Of a DNA stretch of 64,000 nucleotides, positions 1 to 9,099 are shown piece by piece (the stretch's first letter is position 1; each line of letters opens with the position of its first letter). Source of the stretch: Bacillota bacterium (GTDB lineage: Bacteria; Bacillota; Clostridia; Christensenellales; SZUA-584); assembly GCA_023461435.1 (NCBI GenBank), contig JAEYLC010000010.1:186001-250000 (forward strand), written 5' to 3'. A program made the position numbers and the translations under genes. Under the pieces are notes generated by a model. It was not told the DNA's origin and made no database searches. It worked only from the letters and a program-made list of their open reading frames with translations.

Positions 1-2
1 TG

Positions 3-1088
3 GCGGGACGTGAGATCATCAATCTCGCTTCGTATAACTATGTGGGCATGTCGGGCCATCCGCGCACTGCCGAGGCCGCCAAAAAGGCGATCGACAAATA
101 CGGCACATCGGCATCCGGTTCGCGTCTGATCGCGGGCGAAAAAACGCTGTACCGCGAGCTTGAACGCGCCATTGCCAAATGGAAGCATACGGACGACGCG
201 CTCGTGCTGGTGGGCGGGCATTCGACCAATGTGACGTTTGTGGGCAATTTCTGCAACGAGAGAGATCTGATACTCTACGACGCGCTGTCGCACAACTCGA
301 TCACGCAGGGCTGCCAGCTCTCCAGGAGCGATACCAAAGCGTTCCCGCACAACGATTTTGATATGCTCGAGCATATGCTCAAGGCCGCGCGCGACAAATA
401 TGAGAAGATACTGATCGTGGTGGAGGGCGTCTATTCAATGGACGGCGATATCGCCCCGATACCCGATTTTGTGGCGCTCAAGAAAAGATATGACGCGTTC
501 CTGATGGTGGACGAGGCGCATTCGAGCTGCGTGATCGGCCCGAACGGCGGCGGCGTGGACGATTATTTCGATCTGCTGCCGGGCGATGTAGACATCAAGA
601 TGGGCACGCTTTCTAAGGGCCTTGGCACCTGCGGCGGCTATCTCGCGGGCGAGCAGAGCCTTGTTGATTACCTGCGCTATTCCACACCCGGGTTTATGTT
701 TTCGGTGGGCATCAGCCCGCCGCTGGCTGCGGCATCGCTCGAGGCCGTCAACATCATGATGGAAGGCAACCCGCGCGTGGCGGCGCTGCATCAGAACATC
801 CGCTATTTCGTGGAAGGCGCGCAGCAGCGCGGCTTTGACACATGCCTTGCCAAAGAGACGGCTATCGTGCCGATCATGGTGGGGAAGGACAACGACGCCT
901 ATGAGCTCTCGACGCTGATGCTCGAAAACGGCGTGTTTGTGCCGCCGGCGGTGTATCCGGCTGTGCCGAAGCATCAGGCGCGCCTGCGGTTCTGCCTGAT
1001 CAGCGAGCACAAGCCGCAGCAGCTTGATTACGCGCTTGATACGCTCGAAAAGCTGTTTGCGCAAAGAGGCTTAAGCAAGCGAAAATAA
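3..1088 (+). CDS. alpha-oxoamine synthase family PLP enzyme (5' end outside window)
   Basis: Class II PLP-dependent acyl-CoA:amino acid C-acyltransferase of the family holding BioF, glycine C-acetyltransferase (Kbl) and serine palmitoyltransferase. The reading frame is open to the window edge, and the residues before the first in-window start (INLASYNYVGMSGHP) are the conserved family N-terminus, so the gene begins upstream. Visible motifs are the YGTSASGSR substrate loop, the MVDEAHS segment whose Asp contacts the PLP ring nitrogen, and GTLSKGLGTCGGY, whose Lys (codon 615-617) should bind PLP. The acyl acceptor and acyl-CoA cannot be told from these motifs. It ends at TAA and is followed by a strong terminator. 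Family is certain; exact reaction is not. Confidence 0.85.
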   Translation, partial: AGREIINLASYNYVGMSGHPRTAEAAKKAIDKYGTSASGSRLIAGEKTLYRELERAIAKWKHTDDALVLVGGHSTNVTFVGNFCNERDLILYDALSHNSITQGCQLSRSDTKAFPHNDFDMLEHMLKAARDKYEKILIVVEGVYSMDGDIAPIPDFVALKKRYDAFLMVDEAHSSCVIGPNGGGVDDYFDLLPGDVDIKMGTLSKGLGTCGGYLAGEQSLVDYLRYSTPGFMFSVGISPPLAAASLEAVNIMMEGNPRVAALHQNIRYFVEGAQQRGFDTCLAKETAIVPIMVGKDNDAYELSTLMLENGVFVPPAVYPAVPKHQARLRFCLISEHKPQQLDYALDTLEKLFAQRGLSKRK

Positions 1089-1105
1089 CCGGCATGAAAG
1101 CAAGG

Positions 1106-1141
1106 GCAGACGAAGTGAAGTGCACCGTCTGCTCTTTTTTT
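1106..1141 (+). terminator. Rho-independent terminator
   Basis: A 7-bp stem (GCAGACG with CGTCTGC) around a 13-nt loop, followed by TCTTTTTTT. It lies 18 bases after the oxoamine synthase stop. Confidence 0.85.
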
Positions 1142-1171
1142 ATGCGCCGCTATATTGCTGGAAACAAAATC

Positions 1172-1286
1172 ATTCTCTTGGAGAAGAAGGTGGTGCGAAG
1201 CACCGGATGAGGTGTCAATAAAAGCTGTCAAAACGAATACCTCATCAGTCACCTGTCGGCGACAGCTTCTCCTTATAGGAGAGACC
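1172..1286. repeat. imperfect inverted-repeat element, REP/MITE-like
   Basis: Non-coding block with nested inverted repeats. GATGAGGT near 1205 pairs with ACCTCATC near 1250. TTGGAGAAG at the left mirrors AGCTTCTCC at the right, and the block closes with a small TCTCCT/AGGAGA hairpin. From memory, similar GGAGAAG-GTG...GATGAGGTG / CCTCATC...CTTCTCC elements recur between genes in Firmicutes genomes. It sits between two convergent genes. The rest of the 1142-1427 gap shows no gene. Confidence 0.55.
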
Positions 1287-1426
1287 AAAAAAATGCGACT
1301 TAGCAGACTTAATAAATTTATTAATAATTTGTCCCTATAATTAAACCCCAGCCAATAAAGGTTTCTTCGGTTGCCGACATCGGAGTGCGCCTTAAGGCAA
1401 TGTCAGGAAAAGAGAGTTTTGCGCAC

Positions 1427-1454
1427 ATAAAAAAAACTCCGGGAAAGCCGGGGT
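1427..1454 (-). terminator. Rho-independent terminator of the LacI-type gene
   Basis: Read on the - strand, a 7-bp stem (ACCCCGG with CCGGAGT, one G-T pair) with a 5-nt loop is followed by eight or nine T. A short T run on the other side may give weak bidirectional function. Confidence 0.8.
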
Positions 1455-1481
1455 TTTATCATCGCATATTTAAAACTGTCT

Positions 1482-2516
1482 TTACAGATCGACGACTCCG
1501 ATTGTGGGTATCAGATTTTTCACTGTTTTGCCCTCTATGAGCTGCGCGGGCACCACCACCTGCTGCGGAATAAACGTCTTTGGAGATGCAATGGCCTCGA
1601 TCAGCTTGGCTGCAGCCTCTTTTCCGAGTGTGACGGTATCCTGCTTGAGCGTGGTCAGCCGCGGACGCAGCACCTCGGAGAGGTAGATGCCGTCGTGTCC
1701 CACCACACTGATGTCATCGGGTATATCGAGCCCATGGCGCTCGATCTCGTTCATTCCGCCGATGAAAGAAAAATCGTCGGGGTACATGATACAGGTGGGC
1801 CTTATGGGCAGCGAAAGCAGTTCGCGCGTGGCCAGCCCGCTCGCCTTGGGATCGTGATAAATCGCGGGTTTGATATATTCCTCCGGCGTCTTGATGCCCA
1901 GATCCATGCAGGTCTTATGAAAACTCGCGAGACGCTTCTGGGTCACCGAAGTGTCCTCACCGTGTATGTACGCGATCCGTCTGTGCCCGCATTTAAACAA
2001 ATACCTGACCATGTTGCAGATGCATTCCACGTTGTCGGACAGTATCGCCGTCCTGTTGTTGAATACATGATCAATTGTCACCGTCGGTATTTCGCTGTTG
2101 ACGAGCTCGATCACGTCGGGATCGTTAAAATTGACGCTGGCGATCACCGCGCCGTCGCAGTTGCGGTATTTGCAGTGCTCGTAATAGCTCATCTGAAATG
2201 TTCCGAGATTTTTGCTGATAAAAGTGATATCGAAGCCACGGCTTTCCGCTTCCTCTTTAAGGCTGTTGAGTACCGACGAAAAATACTCATGCGTGAGGCC
2301 GCAGTGTGTTTGGTCCACAAAGAGGACGCCGATGTTGTTGGAACGGTTCGTTTTCAGTGCACGCGCAGTGGCGTTGGGCAGATATCCCATCTGCTTGGCC
2401 ATATTGCGCACATATTCCGCTGTGTCTTCTCCCACATCAGTGTAACCGTTCAGCGCTTTGCTGACAGTCGCAGCCGACACACCGCATCTTTTCGATATAT
2501 CCTTAATCGTGACCAT
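1482..2516 (-). CDS. LacI family transcriptional regulator
   Basis: 344-residue repressor of the LacI/GalR family, the usual length. The N-terminus (ISKRCGVSAATVSKALNGY) is the helix-turn-helix; ATARALKTNRSNNIGV is the hinge leading into the sugar-binding domain. Motifs of the periplasmic-binding-protein fold follow, including SVVGHDGIYLSEVLRPRLTT near residue 290. Such proteins usually repress sugar uptake or breakdown genes, but no sugar-transport gene adjoins it: the upstream neighbour is the divergent exporter operon and the downstream one a convergent amino-acyl enzyme. The effector is unknown. Confidence 0.92.
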   Translation of the reverse strand: MVTIKDISKRCGVSAATVSKALNGYTDVGEDTAEYVRNMAKQMGYLPNATARALKTNRSNNIGVLFVDQTHCGLTHEYFSSVLNSLKEEAESRGFDITFISKNLGTFQMSYYEHCKYRNCDGAVIASVNFNDPDVIELVNSEIPTVTIDHVFNNRTAILSDNVECICNMVRYLFKCGHRRIAYIHGEDTSVTQKRLASFHKTCMDLGIKTPEEYIKPAIYHDPKASGLATRELLSLPIRPTCIMYPDDFSFIGGMNEIERHGLDIPDDISVVGHDGIYLSEVLRPRLTTLKQDTVTLGKEAAAKLIEAIASPKTFIPQQVVVPAQLIEGKTVKNLIPTIGVVDL

Positions 2517-2770
2517 AAGCTTTTAATAAGACTCCAAGAAATATCTGCTAAATGTTCTTAACCAATATAATCTATCAAAAATGAACAATGAAAGCAAGCG
2601 GTTCACGAAAAATTAACACTTTTTGTCCAAAAAAACAGAACATCCCGAACGCCTATTTTTTTGCCGCACCTTTGTTCATGAAATATTCATTTTTTTTACA
2701 GGATGCTGTTAAGCGGCGTCTCTATAATGAACACGATTTAAACAGCCAAAAAAGGCGAAAGGTGACGAAT

Positions 2771-4483
2771 ATGGAAAAAGCAAAATTCAGCTTGAAGAAC
2801 ATGAAAAAGAAAACAAAACGGACAGCCGTTATCGTGCTGGCAGCCGTGATTGTCGGCGTGGGGCTCGGTATCTATTTCGGCGTGTCGGGTTCGTCCGCAA
2901 GAGCAGGCGCGAAAAGCGAGCCGAGCTTTGATACCATTGGAACAGGCGATATTTCGCTGACCGTTTCGGGCAGCGGCAATCTCGCGAGCGCGGAAACGCT
3001 TGATATCACAGCAGACGGCCAGCTGGTCATCGATAAAATGCTTGTGAAAGAGGGCGACACCCTCAGCGCGGACCAGCCGATCGCATCGCTCAACGTCGGC
3101 GAAATGCAGAAAAACGCAGACGATCTTGAAGCGCAGATCATGGCGCAGCAGATCAGCATCGACACGACGAACAACACAAGCACGACGCTCTCCATCAAGT
3201 CGCCCGCGGACGGATGGGTGAAAAGCGTCGTTCTCGGCGAAGACGACGAAATCCAAACAGCCATGGATACATACGGCTATGTGGCGCTGGTCGCGACCGA
3301 AGAGAGAGAGACCGTCAGCGCACATGGCAGCACGCTGGCCGAGGGTGATACGGTGAAGGTGAAGAGCGAGGGACATACCTACGACGGCACTGTGACGAAC
3401 GAAAACGGCGCGCTCTGCGTGAGCATTGATACGGTTTCGCGCACCGTCGGCGCGGACGCGGTGGTTTACGATGCAGACGGCAATGAACTCTTCACGGGCA
3501 GCGTCGCGCTCGCGTCGTATGTGCCGGTCACAAGCAGCTACGGCATAGTCGGCGATGTGAATTTCTCGGAAAACGACGAGATCGAAGCGGGCGAAACCAT
3601 TTACAAAGCGTCTCAGTATTCACTGGACGTCAAAGAGATGTACGACACGCTCGCGGACTTAAAGGAACAGTATCAGACAATGACGGCGCATATTCAGGCG
3701 GGGCAGATCATATCGCCTGCGGCGGGTGTGGTCAGCGCACTGACGGCCGCTGATGGCGCGACATGCGAAGAGGGATCGGCGCTGATATCGATTCAGTCGA
3801 CGGATTCCTGGGTCGCATCGGTCTCCGTGGACGAACTCGATATTGGTTCCATCGAGGTCGGCCAAAACGTGGATGTAGAACTCGACAGCTTGCCGAACGA
3901 GGTTTTTGAAGGCACAGTCGCGGACATTTCCGATATGGGAACGGCATCGGGCGGCATTACGACATACAACGTCGGCGTTTCGGTGAATGATGACGACAGG
4001 TTCAAGATCAATATGACGCTCAACTGCGAAATCAAGGCGCAGGAAGCGACAGGCGCGGTGCTGCTCCCCGTTGACGACCTGCGAACATCGGGCAATAAGA
4101 GCTATGTCATGGTCAAGGTGGACCGGTCCGACTCGGATAAGGCGGCCATTCAGTCTCTGATCAACAGCGGCGATTTTACGGGCCTTGCCGACTATATGGG
4201 AGAGGACGCCAAAACGCTCGGCATCAGCGTGCTGTCAGACTGGTCGGAGCTGCTTTATTCCGAAGTGCGCGCGGTGCAGACGGGTATCGAAAACGCCTAT
4301 TACATTGAAATCGCGAGCGGATTGAGCCAGGGCGAGATGGTGCTGCAGGGCTCCGATTCGGATGACAATTCCGAGCAGCCCGGGTTTATGATGGGCGGCA
4401 TGGGCGAAATGACAGGCCAAGTGCCCGGCGGCGTCAACCGGCAGATGCCGAGCGGCGGCGGCTGGACACGGGGAGGCAACTGA
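2771..4483 (+). CDS. MacA/HlyD-type efflux adaptor (membrane fusion protein)
   Basis: 570-residue adaptor that should join the ABC ATPase and permease encoded next to it. ATG 2771 is chosen because AAAGG and GGTGA sequences precede it and the protein then opens with a basic stretch and one transmembrane helix (about residues 18-38), the normal adaptor N-terminus; an in-frame ATG at 2588 lacks this. Two lipoyl/barrel-sandwich segments are visible (LDITADGQLVIDKMLVKEGD and IISPAAGVVSALTAADGATC), separated by an Asp/Glu-rich insert of about 200 residues. A beta-barrel region follows. The tail after about residue 535 is Met- and Gly-rich. In a Gram-positive cell it would face the outside of the membrane. 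Confidence 0.85.
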   Translation: MEKAKFSLKNMKKKTKRTAVIVLAAVIVGVGLGIYFGVSGSSARAGAKSEPSFDTIGTGDISLTVSGSGNLASAETLDITADGQLVIDKMLVKEGDTLSADQPIASLNVGEMQKNADDLEAQIMAQQISIDTTNNTSTTLSIKSPADGWVKSVVLGEDDEIQTAMDTYGYVALVATEERETVSAHGSTLAEGDTVKVKSEGHTYDGTVTNENGALCVSIDTVSRTVGADAVVYDADGNELFTGSVALASYVPVTSSYGIVGDVNFSENDEIEAGETIYKASQYSLDVKEMYDTLADLKEQYQTMTAHIQAGQIISPAAGVVSALTAADGATCEEGSALISIQSTDSWVASVSVDELDIGSIEVGQNVDVELDSLPNEVFEGTVADISDMGTASGGITTYNVGVSVNDDDRFKINMTLNCEIKAQEATGAVLLPVDDLRTSGNKSYVMVKVDRSDSDKAAIQSLINSGDFTGLADYMGEDAKTLGISVLSDWSELLYSEVRAVQTGIENAYYIEIASGLSQGEMVLQGSDSDDNSEQPGFMMGGMGEMTGQVPGGVNRQMPSGGGWTRGGN

Positions 4484-4526
4484 TATGGCCCGTATGAAAG
4501 CATATAAAGGACAGGCGGTGACTTAG

Positions 4527-5219
4527 GTGGCATTGATCGATATCAGGGACATGTATAAGATCTACGAGATGGGCAGCGAGCAGGTGCACGCGCTCGACGG
4601 GGTCAGCCTAAAAATCGACGAGCGTGAGTTTGTGGCGATCGTCGGGGCATCCGGCAGCGGAAAATCGACGCTGATGAATATGATTGGGTGTCTCGATACC
4701 CCCACATCGGGCATGTATCTGCTCGACGGCGAGGATATTTCGAAATTTTCGGATAGACGGCTCGCCAAGGTGAGGAATCAGAAGATCGGGTTTATATTCC
4801 AGCAGTTCAACCTGCTTAAAAAGATGACGGCGTTTGAGAACGTGGAACGGCCTGCGAAGTACGCCGGGATCAAAAAGCTGGAGAGACGGGACAGGACGCT
4901 CGATGCGATTCAAAAGGTGGGCCTTACCGACAGGATGAAGCACAAGCCCGCCGCGCTGTCGGGCGGGCAGCAGCAGCGCGTGGCCATCGCGCGGGCGCTC
5001 ATCAACAAGCCGCCGGTGATACTGGCCGACGAGCCGACGGGCAATCTTGATTCGCGAAGCAGCAAAGAGATTATGACCATGATGAGAGAGCTGCACGCGG
5101 CGGGCAACACGATCATACTGATCACGCACGATAACGGCATCGCGGAGCAGGCGGACCGGGTGATACAGCTTTTCGACGGAAAAATCGTGTCGGATGTCAG
5201 GAAGGGGAACAGACTATGA
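4527..5219 (+). CDS. MacB-type ABC transporter ATP-binding protein
   Basis: 230-residue ATPase of the LolD/MacB subgroup, the length expected when the permease is a separate gene. It has Walker A GASGSGKST, a Q-loop (FIFQQFNLL), the signature LSGGQQQR, Walker B with catalytic Glu (VILADEPTG) and the switch His (LITHD). The start is GTG 4527 after a G-rich stretch. It should power export with the adjacent permease and adaptor; its stop overlaps the permease start in an ATGA. Such systems typically export or sense antimicrobial peptides, macrolide-like compounds or signal peptides. The substrate is not evident. Confidence 0.93.
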   Translation: MALIDIRDMYKIYEMGSEQVHALDGVSLKIDEREFVAIVGASGSGKSTLMNMIGCLDTPTSGMYLLDGEDISKFSDRRLAKVRNQKIGFIFQQFNLLKKMTAFENVERPAKYAGIKKLERRDRTLDAIQKVGLTDRMKHKPAALSGGQQQRVAIARALINKPPVILADEPTGNLDSRSSKEIMTMMRELHAAGNTIILITHDNGIAEQADRVIQLFDGKIVSDVRKGNRL

Positions 5220-6382
5220 AAATAATTGAAATCATCATTTCCGCATTCGACGCGGTGTGGGCGCACAAGCTTCGGTCGTTCCTGACGATGCTCGGCATCA
5301 TCATCGGTATTTTCGCCGTGACGGCGCTGATATCGGTGGGGCAGAGCTCAAACGCGGCCGTGACCGAACAGATTGAGGGCCTTGGGTCCAACCTTCTGAC
5401 CATCAGCATCCGCGACGGCCGCGCGAACATGGATATTGGTGATGTGGAAGGCATCGGGCGGCTTCCGGGCGTGGGCGCCGTATCTCCTTATGTCTCATCA
5501 ACATACACCGTGAAAAACGGGACGACGAGCATTGAAGATACCGCCGTGCAGGGCGTGACGTCCGATTATCAGAGCATACGCGAGTACAGCCTCGCATCCG
5601 GCCGTTTTATTACGGACAGGGACAACGACAGCCGTCTGAAAGTGGCGGTGATCGGCTATAACGTGGCTGTGGACCTTTACGGGTCCCTCGATGTGACGGG
5701 CGAGACGATATCGATCGGCGGCGCCAAGTATGAGGTGATCGGCGTCCTCGCACAGCAGGGCGACGACGAAACCGCATCGGCCGACGACAACGTGATGGTA
5801 CCGTTTGTGACAGCACAGAGAATGATGCAGAACACGACGATATCGACGGTATACGCGAGCGCGTCGTCCGCCGACACGGTGGAGACCGCGCAGGCCAGCA
5901 TTGAGAACTATCTGCTGCAGTATTCCACGGAGGACAACGGTTTTTCCGTCAACAGCCAGGACAGCATACTCGAATCGCTCGATGAGGTGACAGCCACGCA
6001 GACGGCGATGCTGGGCGGCATTGCGGGCATATCGCTGCTCGTGGGCGGCATCGGCATCATGAACATCATGCTCGTGTCCGTAATGGAAAGAACGCGAGAG
6101 ATCGGTGTGGAGAAGGCGATCGGCGCCACGCGCCGGGACATTCTGCTGCAGTTCCTGTTTGAGGCGATCATCGTGAGCGGCATCGGCGGGCTGATCGGCA
6201 TATTGCTCGCGCAGTTCGGGTCGGGGTTTGTCGGGTCGCTGATCGATACGGAGGTCACGGTGCAGTCCGGTGTGATGCTGATGGCGCTCGGCTTCTCGCT
6301 GATCGTCGGCGTGGGGTTTGGCATCTATCCCGCGATCAAAGCCTCCAAGCTCAACCCGATTGAAGCGCTCAGGTATGAATAA
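5216..6382 (+). CDS. MacB/FtsX-type ABC transporter permease
   Basis: 388-residue permease with the MacB topology: one N-terminal membrane helix (FLTMLGIIIGIFAV), a large extracytoplasmic MacB_PCD domain (about residues 45-265), then three helices in the FtsX domain. The diagnostic MERTREIGVEKAIGATRRDI lies between helices 2 and 3, and the C-terminus is the usual PAIKASKLNPIEALRYE. The start overlaps the ATPase stop (ATGA), so the two are translationally coupled. It forms a tripartite exporter with the two preceding gene products. Confidence 0.93.
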   Translation: MKIIEIIISAFDAVWAHKLRSFLTMLGIIIGIFAVTALISVGQSSNAAVTEQIEGLGSNLLTISIRDGRANMDIGDVEGIGRLPGVGAVSPYVSSTYTVKNGTTSIEDTAVQGVTSDYQSIREYSLASGRFITDRDNDSRLKVAVIGYNVAVDLYGSLDVTGETISIGGAKYEVIGVLAQQGDDETASADDNVMVPFVTAQRMMQNTTISTVYASASSADTVETAQASIENYLLQYSTEDNGFSVNSQDSILESLDEVTATQTAMLGGIAGISLLVGGIGIMNIMLVSVMERTREIGVEKAIGATRRDILLQFLFEAIIVSGIGGLIGILLAQFGSGFVGSLIDTEVTVQSGVMLMALGFSLIVGVGFGIYPAIKASKLNPIEALRYE

Positions 6383-6491
6383 GCGGTGATGGTCAAAAGC
6401 GGCGGCATTCGGCGGCATGTGATAGGGAGCGCATGTCCGCCGGCGGCCCTGCCAAGATTCAAAGTTTGTTAATATTCGCTGCCGGACAGAG

Positions 6492-6500
6492 TGGTATAAT
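6492..6500 (+). promoter_or_regulatory. extended -10 promoter for the two-component genes
   Basis: TGGTATAAT is a perfect -10 with the extended TGN element. No good -35 is seen at 16-18 bp. It lies just ahead of the regulator start codons, so the two-component pair can be transcribed apart from the exporter. Confidence 0.55.
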
Positions 6501-6516
6501 AGCCGTGAGGTTGGAC

Positions 6517-7200
6517 ATGAAACAGGATGACATGAAAAGACAGACTATTTTGGTGGCAGATGACGAGACGCGCCTTCGGGATCTGCTGCGGATCGTGCTG
6601 GAAAACCGCGGCTACCGTGTCGAGGAGGCTGAAGACGGAAAAAAGGCGCTAAAGGTGTTTGAGGAAACGGCACCCGATATGGTGATACTCGATGTGATGA
6701 TGCCCGAGATGGACGGCCTTAGCTGCTGCGAGCATTTAAGGGCGAGATCGTCCTGCCCGATACTGATGCTGACGGCCAAGGGCGAGGATTACGATCAGGT
6801 GAAAGGCTTTGAGTGCGGCGCAGATGATTACATCATCAAGCCGTTTACGCCCATGGTGCTCGTGGCGCGCGTCGAAGCGCTGTTCAGGCGGAGCCAGGGC
6901 CAGCAGCGCACAAGTTTCGGAAGCATTCAGATCGACCGGGACGCGCGGGAGGTGAGGGTTGACGGCAATGAAGCTCCGCTGAGCCGCAAGGAATACGACC
7001 TGCTGGTCTATCTGGCGGAGAATGAAAACATATCCTTAAGCCGCGACCAGATACTCGAATGTGTCTGGGGATACGATTACCTCGGCTCGTCCAATACGGT
7101 CGATACGCATATCAACAGGCTGCGCACAAAGCTTGGGAAATGCGGCGGATACATCGCCACATTGCGCGGCTACGGCTACCGCTTTGAGGTGGTGCCATGA
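6517..7200 (+). CDS. OmpR/PhoB-type response regulator
   Basis: 227-residue regulator with a receiver domain (acidic pocket ADDE; phospho-acceptor Asp in VILDVMMPEMDG; Lys in YIIKPF) and a winged-helix output domain (EYDLLVYLAEN, VDTHINRLRTKLG, TLRGYGYRF). ATG 6517 has GAGG six bases upstream; ATG 6532 (AGGA close by) is also possible because the -10 element at 6495-6500 leaves the first start a very short leader. It overlaps the kinase gene by ATGA. It probably controls the MacAB-like exporter directly upstream, a common arrangement, but no binding repeat was identified. Confidence 0.93.
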   Translation: MKQDDMKRQTILVADDETRLRDLLRIVLENRGYRVEEAEDGKKALKVFEETAPDMVILDVMMPEMDGLSCCEHLRARSSCPILMLTAKGEDYDQVKGFECGADDYIIKPFTPMVLVARVEALFRRSQGQQRTSFGSIQIDRDAREVRVDGNEAPLSRKEYDLLVYLAENENISLSRDQILECVWGYDYLGSSNTVDTHINRLRTKLGKCGGYIATLRGYGYRFEVVP

Positions 7201-8792
7201 GAAAGCTGAAAACCAGCATCACAAAACGTCTTTTTCTTTATATCACGGCGCTCGTGCTCGGGATATCCGCGTTGATACTGCTGTCCAACACGCTGCTGCT
7301 TCGCCCGCTCTATGACGCCACGATCAAAAATGAAATGCTGAGCGCCATGAGCACGCTTGAAAACATTGACTACTTGCAGGACGAGGATGCGCTCAGAGAC
7401 GAGATCAGCGCGCAGGACGCGGGGAACGCGTATGACATCATGGTTCGAAACGGATCGGATATCCTCTATTCCACGTCTCCCGAGTTTGGACTGCAGCCCC
7501 GCACGGACAGCGGACAGTCCCCTTTTGGTATGGGTGTGCCATCCGATGATATATCGCCTCCGAACGGCGAAGCGTCAACGGAGGACGGTACGGCAGCCGA
7601 CAGTCGCCCCGGCATCAACGGGCAGCAGGACAGCAACGGCGCAAGTGCGCAGGATTTTCTGACGGATAGGTTCCGCAAAGGCAATACGGAGTTTGAAGAC
7701 GCCGGAAACGGCATTTCGATCGGGACTGCGCGGGAGTTCAGATCCGGCATTGAGATGATGGTCTGCACAAAAACGCTGGACAGCGGGATCACAATATTCG
7801 TGACGCAGGCTGTCGAGCCCATCAACCAGAGCGTCCAGCAGGCCAACATACTGCTGCTGGCCTGCGCATTTCTGACGCTGTTGATCTCACTGGCGGTGGT
7901 TTTTAGGGTGTCGAAGAGCTTTACGAGGCCGATCAGGCGGATTCAGAACACGGTGGGGGAACTCGCGGCGCTCAACTTTGGCAGCCAATGTGACGTGAAA
8001 ACGGGAGACGAGCTGCAAAGCCTCGGGGAAGATATCAACCGTCTGGGCAGAGAGCTGGAGAGCGCGCTCAGCACGCTCAAAATGCAGAACGAACAGCTCG
8101 AAAAGGACATCATCGCGCAGCGTCAGTTTATTTCCAACGCGTCCCATGAACTGCGCACACCGCTATCTCTGATCAAGGGCTACGCGGATGAAATGAACGC
8201 GGGGTTTGCGAGCAGCGACCGGCAAAAGGATATGTATGTCGAGATCATCGCGGAGGAAGCGGCCAAGATGAGCCGCCTGCTCAAGGAGATGCTGGACTTA
8301 ACAAGGATGGAAAGCGGGCGGACGGAGATCATCAGCGAAAAACTGTCCGTCAGGGAAAGGATTTTGAGCTTTCTTGATAAATACGACGGCTTTATCTCAC
8401 AGAACGGGCTGCATATCGCCCTCGATGCCGCGGACGGTCACATCGGCGTTTTTGACGCGATGAGGTTCGAACAGGTGCTTGCGAATTACGTATCCAACGC
8501 GGCGCGCTACGGAGACAGCCGCAAGCAGGTACGCATCCGGACGCAGGCTGCTGAGGAGACGATCCGCATCAGCGTTTTCAATACGGGCGCGCATCTGTCG
8601 GATGAGATGGTGGAGAATATCTGGAACAGCTTTTACAAAGCGGACGACGCGCGGACGCGCGTGCAGGACAGCTACGGGTTGGGCCTCAGCGTGGTCAAGG
8701 CGATACAGACGGTGATGGGACAGCGCTTCGGAACGGAAAATGTTGAGGACGGCGTCGTATTCTGGTTTGAGGTGAAACGCTTCAGGGAATAA
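7197..8792 (+). CDS. sensor histidine kinase
   Basis: 531-residue membrane kinase: helix 1 (about residues 10-32), an extracellular sensor of about 185 residues, helix 2 (about 218-240), HAMP, HisKA with the phospho-accepting His in FISNASHELRTPLSLIKGY, and a HATPase domain with N-box (VLANYVSNAARYG) and GLGLSVVKAI. The sensor holds a low-complexity Ser/Gly/Asp/Pro stretch at about residues 105-155. Its start overlaps the regulator stop. With the adjacent exporter it probably senses a compound acting on the envelope. Two back-to-back terminators follow. Confidence 0.93.
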   Translation: MRKLKTSITKRLFLYITALVLGISALILLSNTLLLRPLYDATIKNEMLSAMSTLENIDYLQDEDALRDEISAQDAGNAYDIMVRNGSDILYSTSPEFGLQPRTDSGQSPFGMGVPSDDISPPNGEASTEDGTAADSRPGINGQQDSNGASAQDFLTDRFRKGNTEFEDAGNGISIGTAREFRSGIEMMVCTKTLDSGITIFVTQAVEPINQSVQQANILLLACAFLTLLISLAVVFRVSKSFTRPIRRIQNTVGELAALNFGSQCDVKTGDELQSLGEDINRLGRELESALSTLKMQNEQLEKDIIAQRQFISNASHELRTPLSLIKGYADEMNAGFASSDRQKDMYVEIIAEEAAKMSRLLKEMLDLTRMESGRTEIISEKLSVRERILSFLDKYDGFISQNGLHIALDAADGHIGVFDAMRFEQVLANYVSNAARYGDSRKQVRIRTQAAEETIRISVFNTGAHLSDEMVENIWNSFYKADDARTRVQDSYGLGLSVVKAIQTVMGQRFGTENVEDGVVFWFEVKRFRE

Positions 8793-8804
8793 TGAAGATT
8801 ATAT

Positions 8805-8838
8805 AAAAGAGCAATTGCCCTCCAATTATTGCTCTTTT
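8805..8838. terminator. bidirectional Rho-independent terminator
   Basis: An 11-bp stem AAAAGAGCAAT / ATTGCTCTTTT with a 12-nt loop. A/T runs on both arms give U-tracts in either direction. Confidence 0.8.
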
Positions 8839-8848
8839 CATATAAATC

Positions 8849-8877
8849 GAGCAGGCCATATGGCCTGCTCTTGTTTT
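8849..8877 (+). terminator. second terminator built on a perfect 22-bp palindrome
   Basis: Positions 8849-8870 are a perfect palindrome with two 11-base arms (GAGCAGGCCAT and its complement) and no loop, followed by TTGTTTT. It lies directly behind the previous terminator. From 8878 to 9099 I see no gene; the last 20 bases carry the ribosome binding site of the next gene. Confidence 0.6.
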
Positions 8878-9099
8878 ATAGAGAAAAAGAGAGGCTTACC
8901 GGAAAAAATAAGCAGCGAAAACGGTCGGCGCGGCATGACACCACACACGATTTGGAGGAGATGCCCGACGCAGGGTATTCTCGCCTTTGGCAAAGGGAGG
9001 CGGGGTTGTCCGCAAAGTCACACAATGCGGGAAATAGAATAATATATGATATAGTGGCTAATCTATAACACTAATTCTATATAGGAGGCGTTTATACAC

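Noticed and set aside
1695..2561. 288-codon + strand open frame
   Set aside because: Antisense to the LacI-type gene, which is clearly the coding strand.
2695..2728. TTTACA / TATAAT promoter for the MacA-like gene
   Set aside because: The hexamers are 22 bp apart, too long for a standard promoter; only the -10 is good.
2588..2770. 61-codon N-terminal extension of the MacA-like adaptor
   Set aside because: It would place about 80 residues before the membrane anchor; the ATG at 2771 has a ribosome site and gives the normal topology.
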